Shown: in pieces, positions 53,481 to 63,196 of the stretch
How the letters are laid out: every line of letters starts with the position of its first letter
Position numbering within the stretch: the stretch's first letter is position 1
Assembly (NCBI RefSeq): GCF_000632455.1
Contig: NZ_JFYL01000004.1
Coordinates: 35,490 to 99,489, forward strand
Length of the DNA: 64,000 nucleotides
Source: Acinetobacter sp. Ver3
GTDB taxonomy: Bacteria > Pseudomonadota > Gammaproteobacteria > Pseudomonadales > Moraxellaceae
Direction of reading: 5' to 3'
Notes under the pieces: model-generated
Told to the model about the DNA's origin: nothing
The model's database searches: none
The model's input: only the letters and a program-made list of their open reading frames with translations
Program-made: the position numbers and the translations under genes

Positions 53481-53993
53481 TTAACGATTGTTATCGTCTT
53501 CTTGAGCATCATCAAATTTTGTTTCGCCATCAAAGTTTGGTGTAGAAGTCGCACCAAAGCCACCTTGACCACCAAAGCCACCTTGACCACCGAAGCCACC
53601 TTGACCGCCAAAACCTTGACCGCCACCGAAGCCACCTTGACCGCCAAACCCACCTTGACCGCCAAACCCACCTTGACCGCCAAAGCCACCTTGACCACCG
53701 AAGCCGCCTTGACCACCAAAGCCACCTTGTTGACCACCGAAGCCGCCTTGAGCACCAGCAGGAGCGCCTGCAGGAGCACCAGCAGGACGTGGATTACGTG
53801 CAGGTACAACTGTTGAAATAGCGTGCTTGTAAACCATTTGGCTTACCGTGTTTTTTAATAATACAACGTATTGGTCAAATGATTCGATATGACCTTGTAA
53901 TTTAATACCGTTGACTAAAAAGATTGAAACTGGAATACGTTCCTTACGGAGAGAGTTTAAGAACGGATCTTGTAAAGTTTGACCTTTAGACAT
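53481..53993 (-). CDS. hfq: RNA chaperone Hfq with long Gly-rich tail
   Basis: A 170-aa Hfq. Residues 1-66 form the Sm core ([43 protein letters not shown]). The following 100 residues are a disordered tail with about 12 copies of the hexapeptide GGFGGQ, ending in an acidic tip ([11 protein letters not shown]). E. coli Hfq has 102 residues; long glycine-rich tails are known from Acinetobacter and Moraxella. The acidic tip may compete with RNA for the core. The MEYNMSKG start 12 nt upstream was rejected in favour of MSKGQT. Confidence 0.95.
   Translation of the reverse strand: MSKGQTLQDPFLNSLRKERIPVSIFLVNGIKLQGHIESFDQYVVLLKNTVSQMVYKHAISTVVPARNPRPAGAPAGAPAGAQGGFGGQQGGFGGQGGFGGQGGFGGQGGFGGQGGFGGQGGFGGGQGFGGQGGFGGQGGFGGQGGFGATSTPNFDGETKFDDAQEDDNNR
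53553..53757. repeat. 18-bp tandem coding repeats in hfq
   Basis: About 12 imperfect 18-bp units (coding GGFGGQ) in direct tandem. Such arrays can change length by slippage in frame, so tail length may vary between strains without disrupting the Sm core. Confidence 0.8.
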
Positions 53994-54082
53994 GTTATAC
54001 TCCAAAAAATAAAATCAGCGCAAAAAAACTATCTTTATTTTTCAATTAAAATTTATAAAAAAGATAGTGAGTAAATTTTGCT

Positions 54083-55027
54083 TTATCCATATAAGTTTCG
54101 CAAGTCTTCTTGAGCTTGCTTTATCGTCAAAAAAGTTTGAAAACTGTGCGCTTCTTGCAAAGAACGTAACCAAGTGTATTGACGTTTAGCCAGTTGTCGT
54201 GTTGCAAACAAACACTTGTCTTCCATATCTTGCTTAGATTTGAGACTTCCATCACTATTTTTAAGAAAATCTAAAGCTTGGCGATATCCAACAGATCTCG
54301 CCGATGGCAAATTATCGTTTAAATCGTATTTTTCAATCAGGTACTCCACCTCATTTAAAAAACCGATATCCCACATTATTTTTAGGCGCAGTTCAATTCT
54401 TTTGTGTAATTCTACACGATCAGGTAACAGCGCATAATTATGAAAATTGTAACGATATGGCTGTTTTTTGGGCTGTTCTGCTTGAAGCTCAGTGATAGGT
54501 CGACCTGTCAGACGATAGACCTCTAGCGCGCGTATAATGCGCTGACGATCACTCACTTTAAACTTCTCACCTGCCATAGGATCGACACGTTTTAACTCTT
54601 CGTAGACGCTCTCCCAACCCAATACCATGGCTTCATTTTCAATTTGTTGACGTACCTTTTCATCAGCATTAGGGAGATTCGTTGCCAAGCCTTCTAACAG
54701 TGCTTTGTAGTACAACATCGTCCCACCCACCAAGATTGGGGTCTTACCGCGTGAATGTATTTCATCAATCAGCAGCGATGCATCTTCAACGAATTGAGCT
54801 GCCGAATAAACCTCGAGCGGTGTAATAATATCAATCAGGTGATGTGGATATCGCTCCTGCTCTTCTTTAGATGGCTTAGCCGAACCGATATCCATGTCCT
54901 TATAGATTAAAGCAGAATCCACCGAAACAATTTCAAAATTACCGCGCTCATATAGCTCACATGCCAAAGCAGTTTTCCCACTCGCAGTCGGCCCCATTAA
55001 GTTGATGACTGGCATTTGATTTGACAT
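54083..55027 (-). CDS. miaA: tRNA dimethylallyltransferase
   Basis: A 314-aa enzyme that prenylates A37 of tRNAs reading U-starting codons. P-loop [10 protein letters not shown] near residue 11; [17 protein letters not shown] near 35; ARSVGYRQ near 245. Start ATG at 55027. Part of the conserved tsaE-mutL-miaA-hfq cluster; it begins 6 nt after mutL and hfq follows 89 nt downstream. Confidence 0.95.
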   Translation of the reverse strand: MSNQMPVINLMGPTASGKTALACELYERGNFEIVSVDSALIYKDMDIGSAKPSKEEQERYPHHLIDIITPLEVYSAAQFVEDASLLIDEIHSRGKTPILVGGTMLYYKALLEGLATNLPNADEKVRQQIENEAMVLGWESVYEELKRVDPMAGEKFKVSDRQRIIRALEVYRLTGRPITELQAEQPKKQPYRYNFHNYALLPDRVELHKRIELRLKIMWDIGFLNEVEYLIEKYDLNDNLPSARSVGYRQALDFLKNSDGSLKSKQDMEDKCLFATRQLAKRQYTWLRSLQEAHSFQTFLTIKQAQEDLRNLYG

Positions 55028-55033
55028 GTGCAA

Positions 55034-56986
55034 TTACTCTCCTCGAGCAAATAATTTATCTAATTGACTAAGTGGAAAAGCTCTCCAAGTTGGTCGTCCA
55101 TGATTACATTGACTTGCAAACTCAGTTTGTTCCATCTGCCTCAACAGTGCATTCATTTCAGAAATACTTAACATGCGATGCGCACGCACTGCGCCATGAC
55201 ATGCCATTCCTGCCAAGATATGATCTCTTTTTTGTTGTAAAGCACTGGCCTCATCATTGGGATCAAGATCATTCAAAAGTTCTGGGATTAATGCATTAAA
55301 ATCGGCCTTGTGCAAAATAGCAGGCACACCTCGCACTATCACTTGCTCATCGCCATATTGATCAATTTCTAAACCAAGCCGCGCCAACTGAGGCTTAAGG
55401 TCCTCTATACGCGTGGCTTGCATGCGTGTAATTGAAATCACTTTTGGAATAAGCAACTGCTGTGATGTCCAAAATTCAGGTTTATCCCAAGCAGATTTCA
55501 TTTGCTGTAATAAGATCCGCTCGTGCGCGGCATGCATATCTACAATGATCAAGCCTTCAGAATTCTGCGCCAGAATATAAATTCCATGAAGTTGTGCAAT
55601 TGCAATCCCCAAAGGAAACTCGTCAACTTTAGACGATGTTGATTCCATCTCAGTATCATGAGGAACTTCAAAATTAGATGACGTTTCTTTCAAAGGTGCC
55701 AAATAAGATTTGAGTGCATTGCTAATATTAGAATTTGAATAAGACTGACTCGGCGCGCTATATTGAACTGACTGAGGCTGTTTAGCACTAAAATCTGTTA
55801 GATACCCCTCATGACTCGATTCCTGCAACGTCTGGGACATAGGGGGCGATGCTTGAGCATTTTGATGCAAATTAAATTGCTCTTGATAACGTGGTAACTG
55901 TACTGATGGTGCGATGACATCTTGATCAAGCTTTAAAGCCTGGGCTAAATCCGCAGTCGCAGTTTGAAATTGCGACAAAGTTTCTTTGGCAAAATGACGT
56001 ACAAATTCGTGTACTTCACGTTGATTCAAAAATCGAATTTCATGCTTAGTCGGATGCACATTCACATCAATAAATTCAGGATCAACTTCTAAGAACAACA
56101 AATAAGCTGCATGTTGATGCCCATGTAAGATGCCATCATAGGCCATTCGCAAAGCATGAGAGATTGTTTTATCTTTTACGATACGACCATTCACGTACAC
56201 ATACTGCAAATCACTTTGTGCTCGAGCATCAGAAGGATGACCTAACCATCCTGATAAGCGCATATTGACACTATCAGCATCGATCCAGTACGCATTTTCA
56301 GTAAATTGTCGGCCTAAAAGCTGCTGTACACGTTGAAATCTGAGTTGACCACTGTCTGCGACAGGCAAATTTAAACGGATAGTACCATTATGTTCCAGCA
56401 CAATCCGAATATCGAAATGCGTTAAGGCTAAACGCCGTACGATTTCTTCAATGTGGCCAAATTCCGTATTTGGCTTTTTTAAAAACTTTCGTCTTGCTGG
56501 TACATTAAAAAATAAATCTTGTACACGTATGTGTGTGCCTTGCTGAGTAGCAACAGCTTGAATCTCTTGATGATCAAAGGCCGTACCGTTTACTTCGACC
56601 TGATAACCAATTCCTGAATCATCACGACTACTGGTCAAGGCCAAGCGCGAAACAGCAGCAATGGAAGCCAAGGCTTCTCCGCGAAAACCTAAGCTCACAA
56701 TTGCATGTAAATCTTCAGCAGTTTGAATTTTGCTGGTTGCATGCCGCATGACCGCAAGCGGAAGATCCTCAGGATGAATCCCTTTGCCATTATCAATAAT
56801 CTCAATCAGCGTACTACCGCCTTGTTCGACTCGAATGATTAATTCAGTCGCGCCCGCATCAATTGAGTTTTCTAGAAGTTCCTTCACCACTGATGCAGGA
56901 CGTTCAATTACCTCTCCCGCAGCAATTTGGTTTGCTAATGCAGGAGATAAGGTTTGAATTCGATTCAAGCTAAGATCATGCGCCAT
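55034..56986 (-). CDS. mutL: DNA mismatch repair protein MutL
   Basis: A 650-aa GHKL ATPase. The N-terminal half has KELLENSIDAGATE, IDNGKGI and LGFRGEAL. The C-terminal half has DMHAAHERILLQQM near 485, ACHGAVRAHR near 600 and CNHGRPTW near 630, which resemble the endonuclease and zinc motifs of MutL in MutH-less bacteria. The first motif departs from DQHA(x)2E(x)4E: Q is M and the last E is Q. It lies 8 nt behind tsaE. Confidence 0.95.
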   Translation of the reverse strand: MAHDLSLNRIQTLSPALANQIAAGEVIERPASVVKELLENSIDAGATELIIRVEQGGSTLIEIIDNGKGIHPEDLPLAVMRHATSKIQTAEDLHAIVSLGFRGEALASIAAVSRLALTSSRDDSGIGYQVEVNGTAFDHQEIQAVATQQGTHIRVQDLFFNVPARRKFLKKPNTEFGHIEEIVRRLALTHFDIRIVLEHNGTIRLNLPVADSGQLRFQRVQQLLGRQFTENAYWIDADSVNMRLSGWLGHPSDARAQSDLQYVYVNGRIVKDKTISHALRMAYDGILHGHQHAAYLLFLEVDPEFIDVNVHPTKHEIRFLNQREVHEFVRHFAKETLSQFQTATADLAQALKLDQDVIAPSVQLPRYQEQFNLHQNAQASPPMSQTLQESSHEGYLTDFSAKQPQSVQYSAPSQSYSNSNISNALKSYLAPLKETSSNFEVPHDTEMESTSSKVDEFPLGIAIAQLHGIYILAQNSEGLIIVDMHAAHERILLQQMKSAWDKPEFWTSQQLLIPKVISITRMQATRIEDLKPQLARLGLEIDQYGDEQVIVRGVPAILHKADFNALIPELLNDLDPNDEASALQQKRDHILAGMACHGAVRAHRMLSISEMNALLRQMEQTEFASQCNHGRPTWRAFPLSQLDKLFARGE

Positions 56987-56994
56987 AGATTTAT

Positions 56995-57480
56995 TTAAAA
57001 CTGTGTCTTTAATTTTGCGAGTAAAGCTTCATCATTTGCAGAAATTGTGACATGACGTACTGATTCATCATCAGATTTCTCAATATTCAAGATAACATCT
57101 GCTTCTGGAATTTCGTCACCACCTTTGGAGGGCCATTCAAACAAGAATAGCGCATCAGCAATATCCAGATAATCACGAATACCCATCAACTCAAGTTCAT
57201 AAGGATCATTCAAACGGTACAAATCAAAATGAAAGACATCCTGCTGATTGATTTTATAGGGTTCAACCAGTGTATAAGTCGGGCTTTTAACCGCACCACG
57301 ATGACCTAAATTTTGTAGCCAATAACGCGTCAGGGTGGTTTTACCCGCACCTAAATCTCCAATGAGGTATATGACACCCTTTTCAATACACTGCCCTAAA
57401 CATGCAGCTAATTTTTGAGTATCTGCTTCATCATTTAAGTTGAGTTGAAAAGAATATTGCATCTGGATCACATTAGACAT
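56995..57480 (-). CDS. tsaE: tRNA threonylcarbamoyladenosine biosynthesis ATPase TsaE
   Basis: A 161-aa P-loop ATPase (GDLGAGKTTLTRYWLQ near 42; KSPTYTLVEPY near 70; FHFDLYRL near 86) that resets the TsaBD complex making t6A37 on ANN-decoding tRNAs. First gene of the tsaE-mutL-miaA-hfq group here; amiB, which often stands between tsaE and mutL, is not present in this place. Confidence 0.95.
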   Translation of the reverse strand: MSNVIQMQYSFQLNLNDEADTQKLAACLGQCIEKGVIYLIGDLGAGKTTLTRYWLQNLGHRGAVKSPTYTLVEPYKINQQDVFHFDLYRLNDPYELELMGIRDYLDIADALFLFEWPSKGGDEIPEADVILNIEKSDDESVRHVTISANDEALLAKLKTQF

Positions 57481-57578
57481 CTGTTGAAGAGGTATAATAG
57501 CATGCTCCTGAACAGTGCCTATCTCGACTTGTTCAAAAACTCATTCATCTGATCATTTTTTTATTCTGTTGTCTTGTT

Positions 57579-58502
57579 ATGCCAAAATCAAATTCAGAAA
57601 GTGTCCCAAGTTTTACGCCACCGATGATCAATGGTGTAACAGCCAGCAAAGTATTTCTTCCAAATCTCGAAGTCTCCCCGATCACGATTTATGATTTCCT
57701 CATTCAAGCCTTTTCTCATATAGACGCACTGGAATGGCAACAACGTTTTCAAGATCGTCTTATTTACAATGCGGATGGCAACACACTTTCCATCAATTCG
57801 GCGTATCAACCCAATTCTCATATTTTTTATTATCGTTTTTTAGCAAACGAAATTCATGTTCCGTTCAAGGAAAAAATTTTATACGAAAACGATGATCTGC
57901 TCGTGGTGGATAAACCTCATTTTTTAACCATGAGTCCGACAGGTCAATATGTTCAAGAAACCTTATTGGTGAGATTAAAGCAGTTCACTGATAATCCTCA
58001 TCTCACACCGATTCATCGTTTAGACCGCGAAACAGCAGGTGTTGTTTTATTTTCAAAAAAAGTTGAAAGTCGCGGAGTCTATCAACAACTTTTTGCAGAT
58101 CGAAAGGTATCCAAAACATATCAAGCCATCGCACCTTACTTAAAAGACTTAGTCTTTCCACGAACAGTTGAATTACGCATGGAAAAGGGAAATCCATTTT
58201 ATATAATGAAAGTATGTGAAGGCGTCACTAATTCTGTCACTCAAATTGACCTGATAGAACACAATTCACAGTGGGGACGATATATTTTGAAGCCACTGAC
58301 TGGTAAGCAACATCAACTTCGCGTTCACCTCAATGCGCTCAACATTCCAATCAAAAATGATCCTTTTTATCCGGTAATCGCGCATAAAGCTGAGGATGAT
58401 TTCAGTGCACCGTTGCAATTACTTGCTGATGAGCTTCAATTTATTGATCCGATATTAAATATTGAAATGCAATTTAAAAGCACGCAAACACTGACATTGT
58501 AG
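57579..58502 (+). CDS. RluA-family pseudouridine synthase
   Basis: A 307-aa RluA-type enzyme; HRLDRETAGVVLFSK near 147 holds the catalytic Asp, LVVDKPHF near 108, and KPLTGKQHQLRVHL near 246. No S4 domain is obvious at the N-terminus, which instead has about 90 residues of unrecognised sequence. Substrate (23S rRNA or tRNA position) cannot be told from sequence; the family includes RluA, RluC and TruC. It is divergent from tsaE. Confidence 0.85.
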   Translation: MPKSNSESVPSFTPPMINGVTASKVFLPNLEVSPITIYDFLIQAFSHIDALEWQQRFQDRLIYNADGNTLSINSAYQPNSHIFYYRFLANEIHVPFKEKILYENDDLLVVDKPHFLTMSPTGQYVQETLLVRLKQFTDNPHLTPIHRLDRETAGVVLFSKKVESRGVYQQLFADRKVSKTYQAIAPYLKDLVFPRTVELRMEKGNPFYIMKVCEGVTNSVTQIDLIEHNSQWGRYILKPLTGKQHQLRVHLNALNIPIKNDPFYPVIAHKAEDDFSAPLQLLADELQFIDPILNIEMQFKSTQTLTL

Positions 58503-58608
58503 ATTCATTGTAATGACAAATTTATATAATTTTGACGTTCAGACATTGAAATTACATTTACTTAGATTAAAATAAGCACTTAAATTTAGAGTCGTTTGGT
58601 TTTAATCC

Positions 58609-58910
58609 ATGAGAAAAACAGAAGTTTATCAAGTCCGACTTGACTCACAAGAAAAAAACAAGCCTTTGCAGTTTTTAAGCAATTGGGGATTACACCAGCG
58701 CAAGCAGTGCGTTTATTTTTCAAACAAGTTGTACTGACAAAGTCCATTCCTTTTGCAATCGAAAATCAAACGATCAACATGGATCAATTGTTGAAACTCA
58801 AAAAACTTAAGCAAGAACAACAAGATTCCAATACTACAACTTCGAGTTTAGATGACGACGATTTTTTTGCAGAATTGAATGCACTTTTGGGTGAAAGCGA
58901 TAAAGATTAA
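58609..58910 (+). pseudogene. RelB/DinJ-family antitoxin, -1 frameshifted, without toxin gene
   Basis: Frame 1 reads MRKTEVYQVRLDSQEK, the RelB/DinJ ribbon-helix-helix start, then loses phase at an A7 run (58652-58658). The next frame carries QAFAVFKQLGITPAQAV and continues RLFFKQVVLTKSIPF to 58910. One more A gives a continuous 100-aa antitoxin. No RelE/YafQ toxin gene follows; the next ORF is a GNAT 121 nt away. Either a real lesion or an assembly error in the homopolymer. Confidence 0.8.
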
Positions 58911-59031
58911 TTTTTGACATAAGTTAACTTTGTCGTATTTTTAAACAATTTAATTTACAGCGCCCTGCGCAAATATGTTTAGCTCTTCATCATAACAAGA
59001 TTAAAAATAATGATCTGAGGAGAGCTCAACA

Positions 59032-59475
59032 GTGATAGTACGGAAAGCCACAACAGAAGATCTCAATCAACTCGCTGTACTTTTTGATGAATACCGACAG
59101 TTTTATGGTGCATCATCCAATATTCAACAATCCTATGATTTTCTAAAACAGCGATTCGAAAACCAACAAAGTGTTATTTTTATTCACATCAAAAATGATG
59201 TAATCACTGGCTTCGTGATTCTTTATTTAGGTTTTTCATCCCATGCTTGTTCAAGCTACTACATTCTAGATGATGTATATGTCACTCCAATTTATAGAAG
59301 ACAAGGTTCAGCCAAACAACTCATTGACACTGCAATTTTGTTTGCACAATCCGAAAAAGCCAGTCGAATTTCATTAGAGACACAACGAAGTAACTTTCAA
59401 TCTCACCAACTTTACGAAAAGATGGGCTTCGTCAAAGACAATGAATTCCAAACCTATCATTGCTTTCTATCCTAA
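59032..59475 (+). CDS. GNAT family N-acetyltransferase
   Basis: A 147-aa GNAT protein: ATTEDLNQLAVLFDEYRQFYG at the N-terminus, YILDDVYVTPIYRRQGSAKQLID (acetyl-CoA loop, near 85) and ETQRSNFQSHQLYEKMGF (near 122). The GTG start at 59032 has GAGGAG 9 nt upstream. It transfers acetyl from acetyl-CoA to an unknown amine. It follows the antitoxin-like gene, but its sequence is of the general Rim/aminoglycoside type, not that of TacT-type GNAT toxins. Confidence 0.85.
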   Translation: MIVRKATTEDLNQLAVLFDEYRQFYGASSNIQQSYDFLKQRFENQQSVIFIHIKNDVITGFVILYLGFSSHACSSYYILDDVYVTPIYRRQGSAKQLIDTAILFAQSEKASRISLETQRSNFQSHQLYEKMGFVKDNEFQTYHCFLS

Positions 59476-59525
59476 GGCATTACACAACATATCGTCTTAA
59501 GAATAGAGTCTTTAGCATTGATGAT

Positions 59526-60254
59526 TTAAATCTCAAGGAGTTGAGCATCAGGACTTTGATTTTTTGCGGCGAGTATTTGCTGTTCAGTGAGATAGCAATA
59601 TTCACCTTCAGCAAGCTGATCTAATTTTAATTGTCCAATTTGCAGTCGATGCAATGATTCAACACGATTTCCCACAGCAGCAACCATACGCTTAACTTGA
59701 TGATAAACGCCTTGATGCACTGTAAATTGTAGGTGTTGTTCGCTTATGAGTTGAATGTCTGTTGCTTGAAACAATCCTGTTTCATTGCGAAGCTCTACAC
59801 CTTGACCCAATTGAATGATTTGCTGCTCAGTGACTGGATCTGCTGTATGCATTTGATAAACTTTAGGAACATGTTTTTTAGGATGAGTCAGCGCTTGCAG
59901 AAATTGTCCATCATCTGTAAGTAACAATATACCAGTCGTGTCTTGATCTAAACGTCCGACTGTTTGCACTCCCCTTTGCAACAATATGTCATCAATCAAT
60001 TCAAATACACTGAAGTGATGCGTCGCTTGATGCGAGCATTCATAGCCTACAGGTTTATTGAGTGCTATATAAACTTTTTCACGATAAGTATATTCCTCGT
60101 TATACACGTGGAAGCTAAGACCTTGAAGCTTCAGTTTATATTTCGGGTCCGTGATCACAGTACCATCAATGACCACTGCACCAGCTTTAATTAATTGTTG
60201 ACAATATTTTCGTGATCCAAAGCCTTGAGACTGTAACATTTTTTCCAGAACCAT
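59526..60254 (-). CDS. RsuA-family pseudouridine synthase
   Basis: A 242-aa protein: an S4 RNA-binding domain (residues about 3-50; LEKMLQSQGFGSRKYCQQLIKAGAV), then the RsuA catalytic domain with VGRLDQDTTGILLLTDDG near 97 (catalytic Asp) and VYHQVKRMVAAVGNRV near 180. The family modifies uridine in 16S rRNA (RsuA, position 516) or 23S rRNA (RluB, E, F); this length fits RsuA. Monocistronic, divergent from the DUF441 gene. Confidence 0.85.
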   Translation of the reverse strand: MVLEKMLQSQGFGSRKYCQQLIKAGAVVIDGTVITDPKYKLKLQGLSFHVYNEEYTYREKVYIALNKPVGYECSHQATHHFSVFELIDDILLQRGVQTVGRLDQDTTGILLLTDDGQFLQALTHPKKHVPKVYQMHTADPVTEQQIIQLGQGVELRNETGLFQATDIQLISEQHLQFTVHQGVYHQVKRMVAAVGNRVESLHRLQIGQLKLDQLAEGEYCYLTEQQILAAKNQSPDAQLLEI

Positions 60255-60377
60255 GAATCACTTCCATTACTTACAATATTCGTTGAAATTTAAAGTATGT
60301 CATCTGAATGCAGACTTTAAATCAGTTAAACTATTATAACTTTCAAGTACTGTCGTGATAAGCACTGGATCTTCTTT

Positions 60378-60830
60378 ATGTCTCAATTAGACCTCAATTT
60401 AATCGTTCTAATCATTTTATTGGCATGTGGAATATTCAGTCAAAATACAGCTGTCACAATTTCAGTCGCAGTACTTATTGTTTTTCGTATCACCCCTTTA
60501 AACGAGTATTTTCCATTGCTTCAACAGCATGGTTTAAATATCGGCATTATTATCCTCACCATTGGCGTTCTTACGCCAATTGCCAGTGGCACCATTCCGG
60601 GTAAAGATATTCTCAAGTCGTTCTTGAGCTTAAACTCAATTTTAGCCATTGGAATCGGGTTACTGGTGGCATGGTTAGGTGGTCGAGGCGTAACGCTTAT
60701 GGCGAATCAGCCAAATATTGTCGCTGGACTGCTCATCGGTACTGTAGCAGGTGTGGCTATTTTACGTGGTGTCCCTGTTGGACCATTAATTGCAGCAGGA
60801 ATACTTTCCATTATCATTGGAACTTCTTGA
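60378..60830 (+). CDS. DUF441 family membrane protein (YeaL-like)
   Basis: A 150-aa inner-membrane protein with four predicted helices and the signatures [40 protein letters not shown] and [12 protein letters not shown] of the UPF0756/YeaL family. No function is established for the family. Monocistronic. Confidence 0.85.
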   Translation: MSQLDLNLIVLIILLACGIFSQNTAVTISVAVLIVFRITPLNEYFPLLQQHGLNIGIIILTIGVLTPIASGTIPGKDILKSFLSLNSILAIGIGLLVAWLGGRGVTLMANQPNIVAGLLIGTVAGVAILRGVPVGPLIAAGILSIIIGTS

Positions 60831-60950
60831 AACAGGTTACTTTCACGACTGAACAGTCATTTCACAAACGCAACAGTCATCATTTGTTGGTTTGATCTTT
60901 TAGAACTGCGGTAAAGTATTTTGATTACGGATACTTGCACAGTTTAAATT

Positions 60951-61802
60951 ATGCAAAAAATTAAAATTATTCGTCAGGATCAATACGAACTTGCTGCTAC
61001 CTTTTTTCCTGCCGAGCATTCAAAGCGTCTTCCCGTCTTGGTGTGCCCTGCCACTGGAATTACTCAAAAGTTTTATCATCGATTTTGCGAATGGCTTAAC
61101 CAACAAGGCTATGCCGTAATGGTGTTTGATTTTAGTGGTATTGGTGCTTCTCTTTATGGCCCATTGAAGCAATCCAAAGCAAGTATTGTGCAATGGGGAC
61201 AGTTGGATATTCCCGCTGCGATTGATCAACTCTTACAACTCACCCATGCCAAGCAAGTTATTCTTGTCGGTCACAGCGCTGGTGGACAACTCATTGGGAT
61301 CACCCCCAACCATGATAAAGTTGCAAAAGTCGTGGCAATTGCAGGTTCGACTGGGCATATAAAAGGGCTCAAAGGTCGTACGAAACTACTTGCCCCTGTG
61401 ATGTTTAAAGGTATTTTTCCTCTCGCACGCATAACGCTTGGTTATGGTCCTACCCAAGCCATTGGTATGGGGGAAAATCTACCGAAAGATGTTGCACGTG
61501 ACTGGGCTCAATTTTGTAGTCAACCTGGCTATGTTATTAATGCGATTGGGAAAACGGTTGCTCTAGATCAAGACTATCACCAAGAGATACGAATTCCTGT
61601 CACGGCCATTTGGGCAAGTGATGACGAGATTGCAACCGAAGCAAATGTTCAGGATTTACTTCGTTTATATCCTAATGCACCTACCGAAGCGATCGAACTC
61701 AAACCTAAAGAGCTGGGACACAAAGCGATCGGACACATGATGATGTTCAAACAGTCGCATCAAAATATTTGGCCGATGATCGAATCTCAACTGCATATAT
61801 AA
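60951..61802 (+). CDS. Alpha/beta hydrolase
   Basis: A 283-aa serine hydrolase of the alpha/beta fold: nucleophile elbow GHSAGG near 108, VFDFSGIGAS near 60, ASDDEIA near 222 with the acidic residue, and IGHMMMF near 262 with the catalytic His. It lacks a signal peptide, so it acts in the cytoplasm. Substrate unknown. It is closed by a terminator shared with gltS. Confidence 0.85.
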   Translation: MQKIKIIRQDQYELAATFFPAEHSKRLPVLVCPATGITQKFYHRFCEWLNQQGYAVMVFDFSGIGASLYGPLKQSKASIVQWGQLDIPAAIDQLLQLTHAKQVILVGHSAGGQLIGITPNHDKVAKVVAIAGSTGHIKGLKGRTKLLAPVMFKGIFPLARITLGYGPTQAIGMGENLPKDVARDWAQFCSQPGYVINAIGKTVALDQDYHQEIRIPVTAIWASDDEIATEANVQDLLRLYPNAPTEAIELKPKELGHKAIGHMMMFKQSHQNIWPMIESQLHI

Positions 61803-61816
61803 ATCTCCATAAGTAA

Positions 61817-61842
61817 AAAACCGCCTTAAAGGCGGTTTTTTT
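61817..61842. terminator. Bidirectional terminator between hydrolase and gltS
   Basis: CCGCC (61821-61825) and GGCGG (61831-61835) with a TTAAA loop, extended by an A-run before and a T-run after, serves the convergent genes. Confidence 0.9.
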
Positions 61843-61851
61843 AAACTTACT

Positions 61852-63075
61852 CTATCCCAATATTCCAATCGAAAGCTGGATGACTATCGCATTTACAATA
61901 TCAATGAAAAATGCACCTGTGAGTGGAATAAGTAAGAATGCTTTGTGTGAAGGACCATAGGTATTGGTTACTGCTTGAATATTCGCAATAGCTGTTGGGG
62001 TCGCACCCATACCAAAACCACAATGACCTGCTGATAAAACCGCAGCATCGTAGTTGCTCCCCATCACCTTAAATGTCACAAAAGCAGTGTATAAAATCAA
62101 TACCAACATTTGCACAATCAGAATCGTGACTAACGGACCTGCCAAATCTGCTAATAACCACAGTTGTAGTGATAACAATGCCATTGATAAATAAAGTGAT
62201 AAAGATGCATTTCCAAACACGTCAATCGCACGATCAAAGATATTTACTTTGAATACATGTTCAAGCAGATTTCTCAAAATCACACCTGAACCTAGCGCCC
62301 AAACAAAGGTTGGAAGCTCAAACCATTTACCCTGACTAAAATCTGTCATTAAGTTTGCCGTGAATATACAAAGTGCAAACATACCAAGGGTCGAAACCGC
62401 ATTACTTGCAGTAATTAATCGTGTCTTTTTTGGATATTCAAATGGTGCAGATTTTAACTGATCATCCAATTGTGATTCGTTTTGATCATTGTCAATTTTG
62501 TCAGCCAGTTGATGACGTTTAATTAAAAATTTAGCAACTGGACCACCAACAATACCACCAATAATCAGACCGAAGGTCGCACTTGCCATACCCAATACAA
62601 TCGCACCTTGAATGCCATGCTGGGTTTCAAGCACTTGGCCCCATGCACCTGCCGTGCCATGACCACCCGTTAAGGTGATTGAACCTACAATTAAACCGAT
62701 GAGCGGATCTAAACCTAATACCGTCGCTAAACTCACCCCAACAATATTTTGAACGATCACAAATCCGATCACACAGAACAAAAATATAAATAGGGCTTTA
62801 CCACCATCTTTTAATTTAACAAAATCTGCACCTAAGCCCACAGAGGTAAAGAACATCAGCATTAAAATGCTTTGAATTTGCGCATCAAATGTGGCACTGA
62901 TATTAAAGAATTTAAATAAGATGAATGCTGTAATTGCTGCGACCAAACCGCCAATCACAGGTTCAGGTAAATTGTAGTTTTTAAAGAATTGGACTCGGTT
63001 GACTAGATAGCGCCCAATAAATAGAAAAAATACGGCAATCACGATGGTGCCAAAGGCATCAACTTCAAAATTCAT
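61852..63075 (-). CDS. gltS: Sodium/glutamate symporter GltS
   Basis: A 407-aa GltS-type transporter (E. coli 401 aa) with two repeats of five helices. Each half has a glycine-rich re-entrant loop: GSITLTGGHGTAGAWGQVL near 132 and LSAGHCGFGMGATPTAIANI near 350. It imports glutamate with sodium. Monocistronic. The start ATG at 63075 is followed by NFEVDAFGTIVIAVFFLFIG. Confidence 0.95.
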   Translation of the reverse strand: MNFEVDAFGTIVIAVFFLFIGRYLVNRVQFFKNYNLPEPVIGGLVAAITAFILFKFFNISATFDAQIQSILMLMFFTSVGLGADFVKLKDGGKALFIFLFCVIGFVIVQNIVGVSLATVLGLDPLIGLIVGSITLTGGHGTAGAWGQVLETQHGIQGAIVLGMASATFGLIIGGIVGGPVAKFLIKRHQLADKIDNDQNESQLDDQLKSAPFEYPKKTRLITASNAVSTLGMFALCIFTANLMTDFSQGKWFELPTFVWALGSGVILRNLLEHVFKVNIFDRAIDVFGNASLSLYLSMALLSLQLWLLADLAGPLVTILIVQMLVLILYTAFVTFKVMGSNYDAAVLSAGHCGFGMGATPTAIANIQAVTNTYGPSHKAFLLIPLTGAFFIDIVNAIVIQLSIGILG

Positions 63076-63196
63076 TCTATTTCCCTAATGTTTTAATTTT
63101 AATCAATTTTCACAAAGAATTATGCTTTATTCAGCTATTGAAATGTAATTTTTCAATGATTTTAGGCAGTACATTTATTTGTACTGCCCTATTGGT

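Noticed and set aside
53553..53757. CRISPR-like tandem repeats
   Set aside because: Units are 18 bp, contiguous and in frame with hfq, with no spacers.
53466..53816. Two overlapping ORFs opposite hfq with Thr/Ala-rich or Val-rich repeats
   Set aside because: They are reverse-strand or shifted readings of the hfq 18-bp repeats; the repeat period keeps them open. No ribosome-binding site and composition unlike real proteins.
58683..58910. 75-aa ORF as an independent small gene
   Set aside because: It is the second half of the RelB/DinJ antitoxin; the N-terminal ribbon lies in the other frame at 58609.
59032..59475. GNAT gene as the toxin partner of the RelB-like antitoxin (TacT-type)
   Set aside because: 121 nt gap with its own ribosome-binding site; sequence is of the general GNAT type; TacT toxins pair with a different antitoxin family and usually overlap it.
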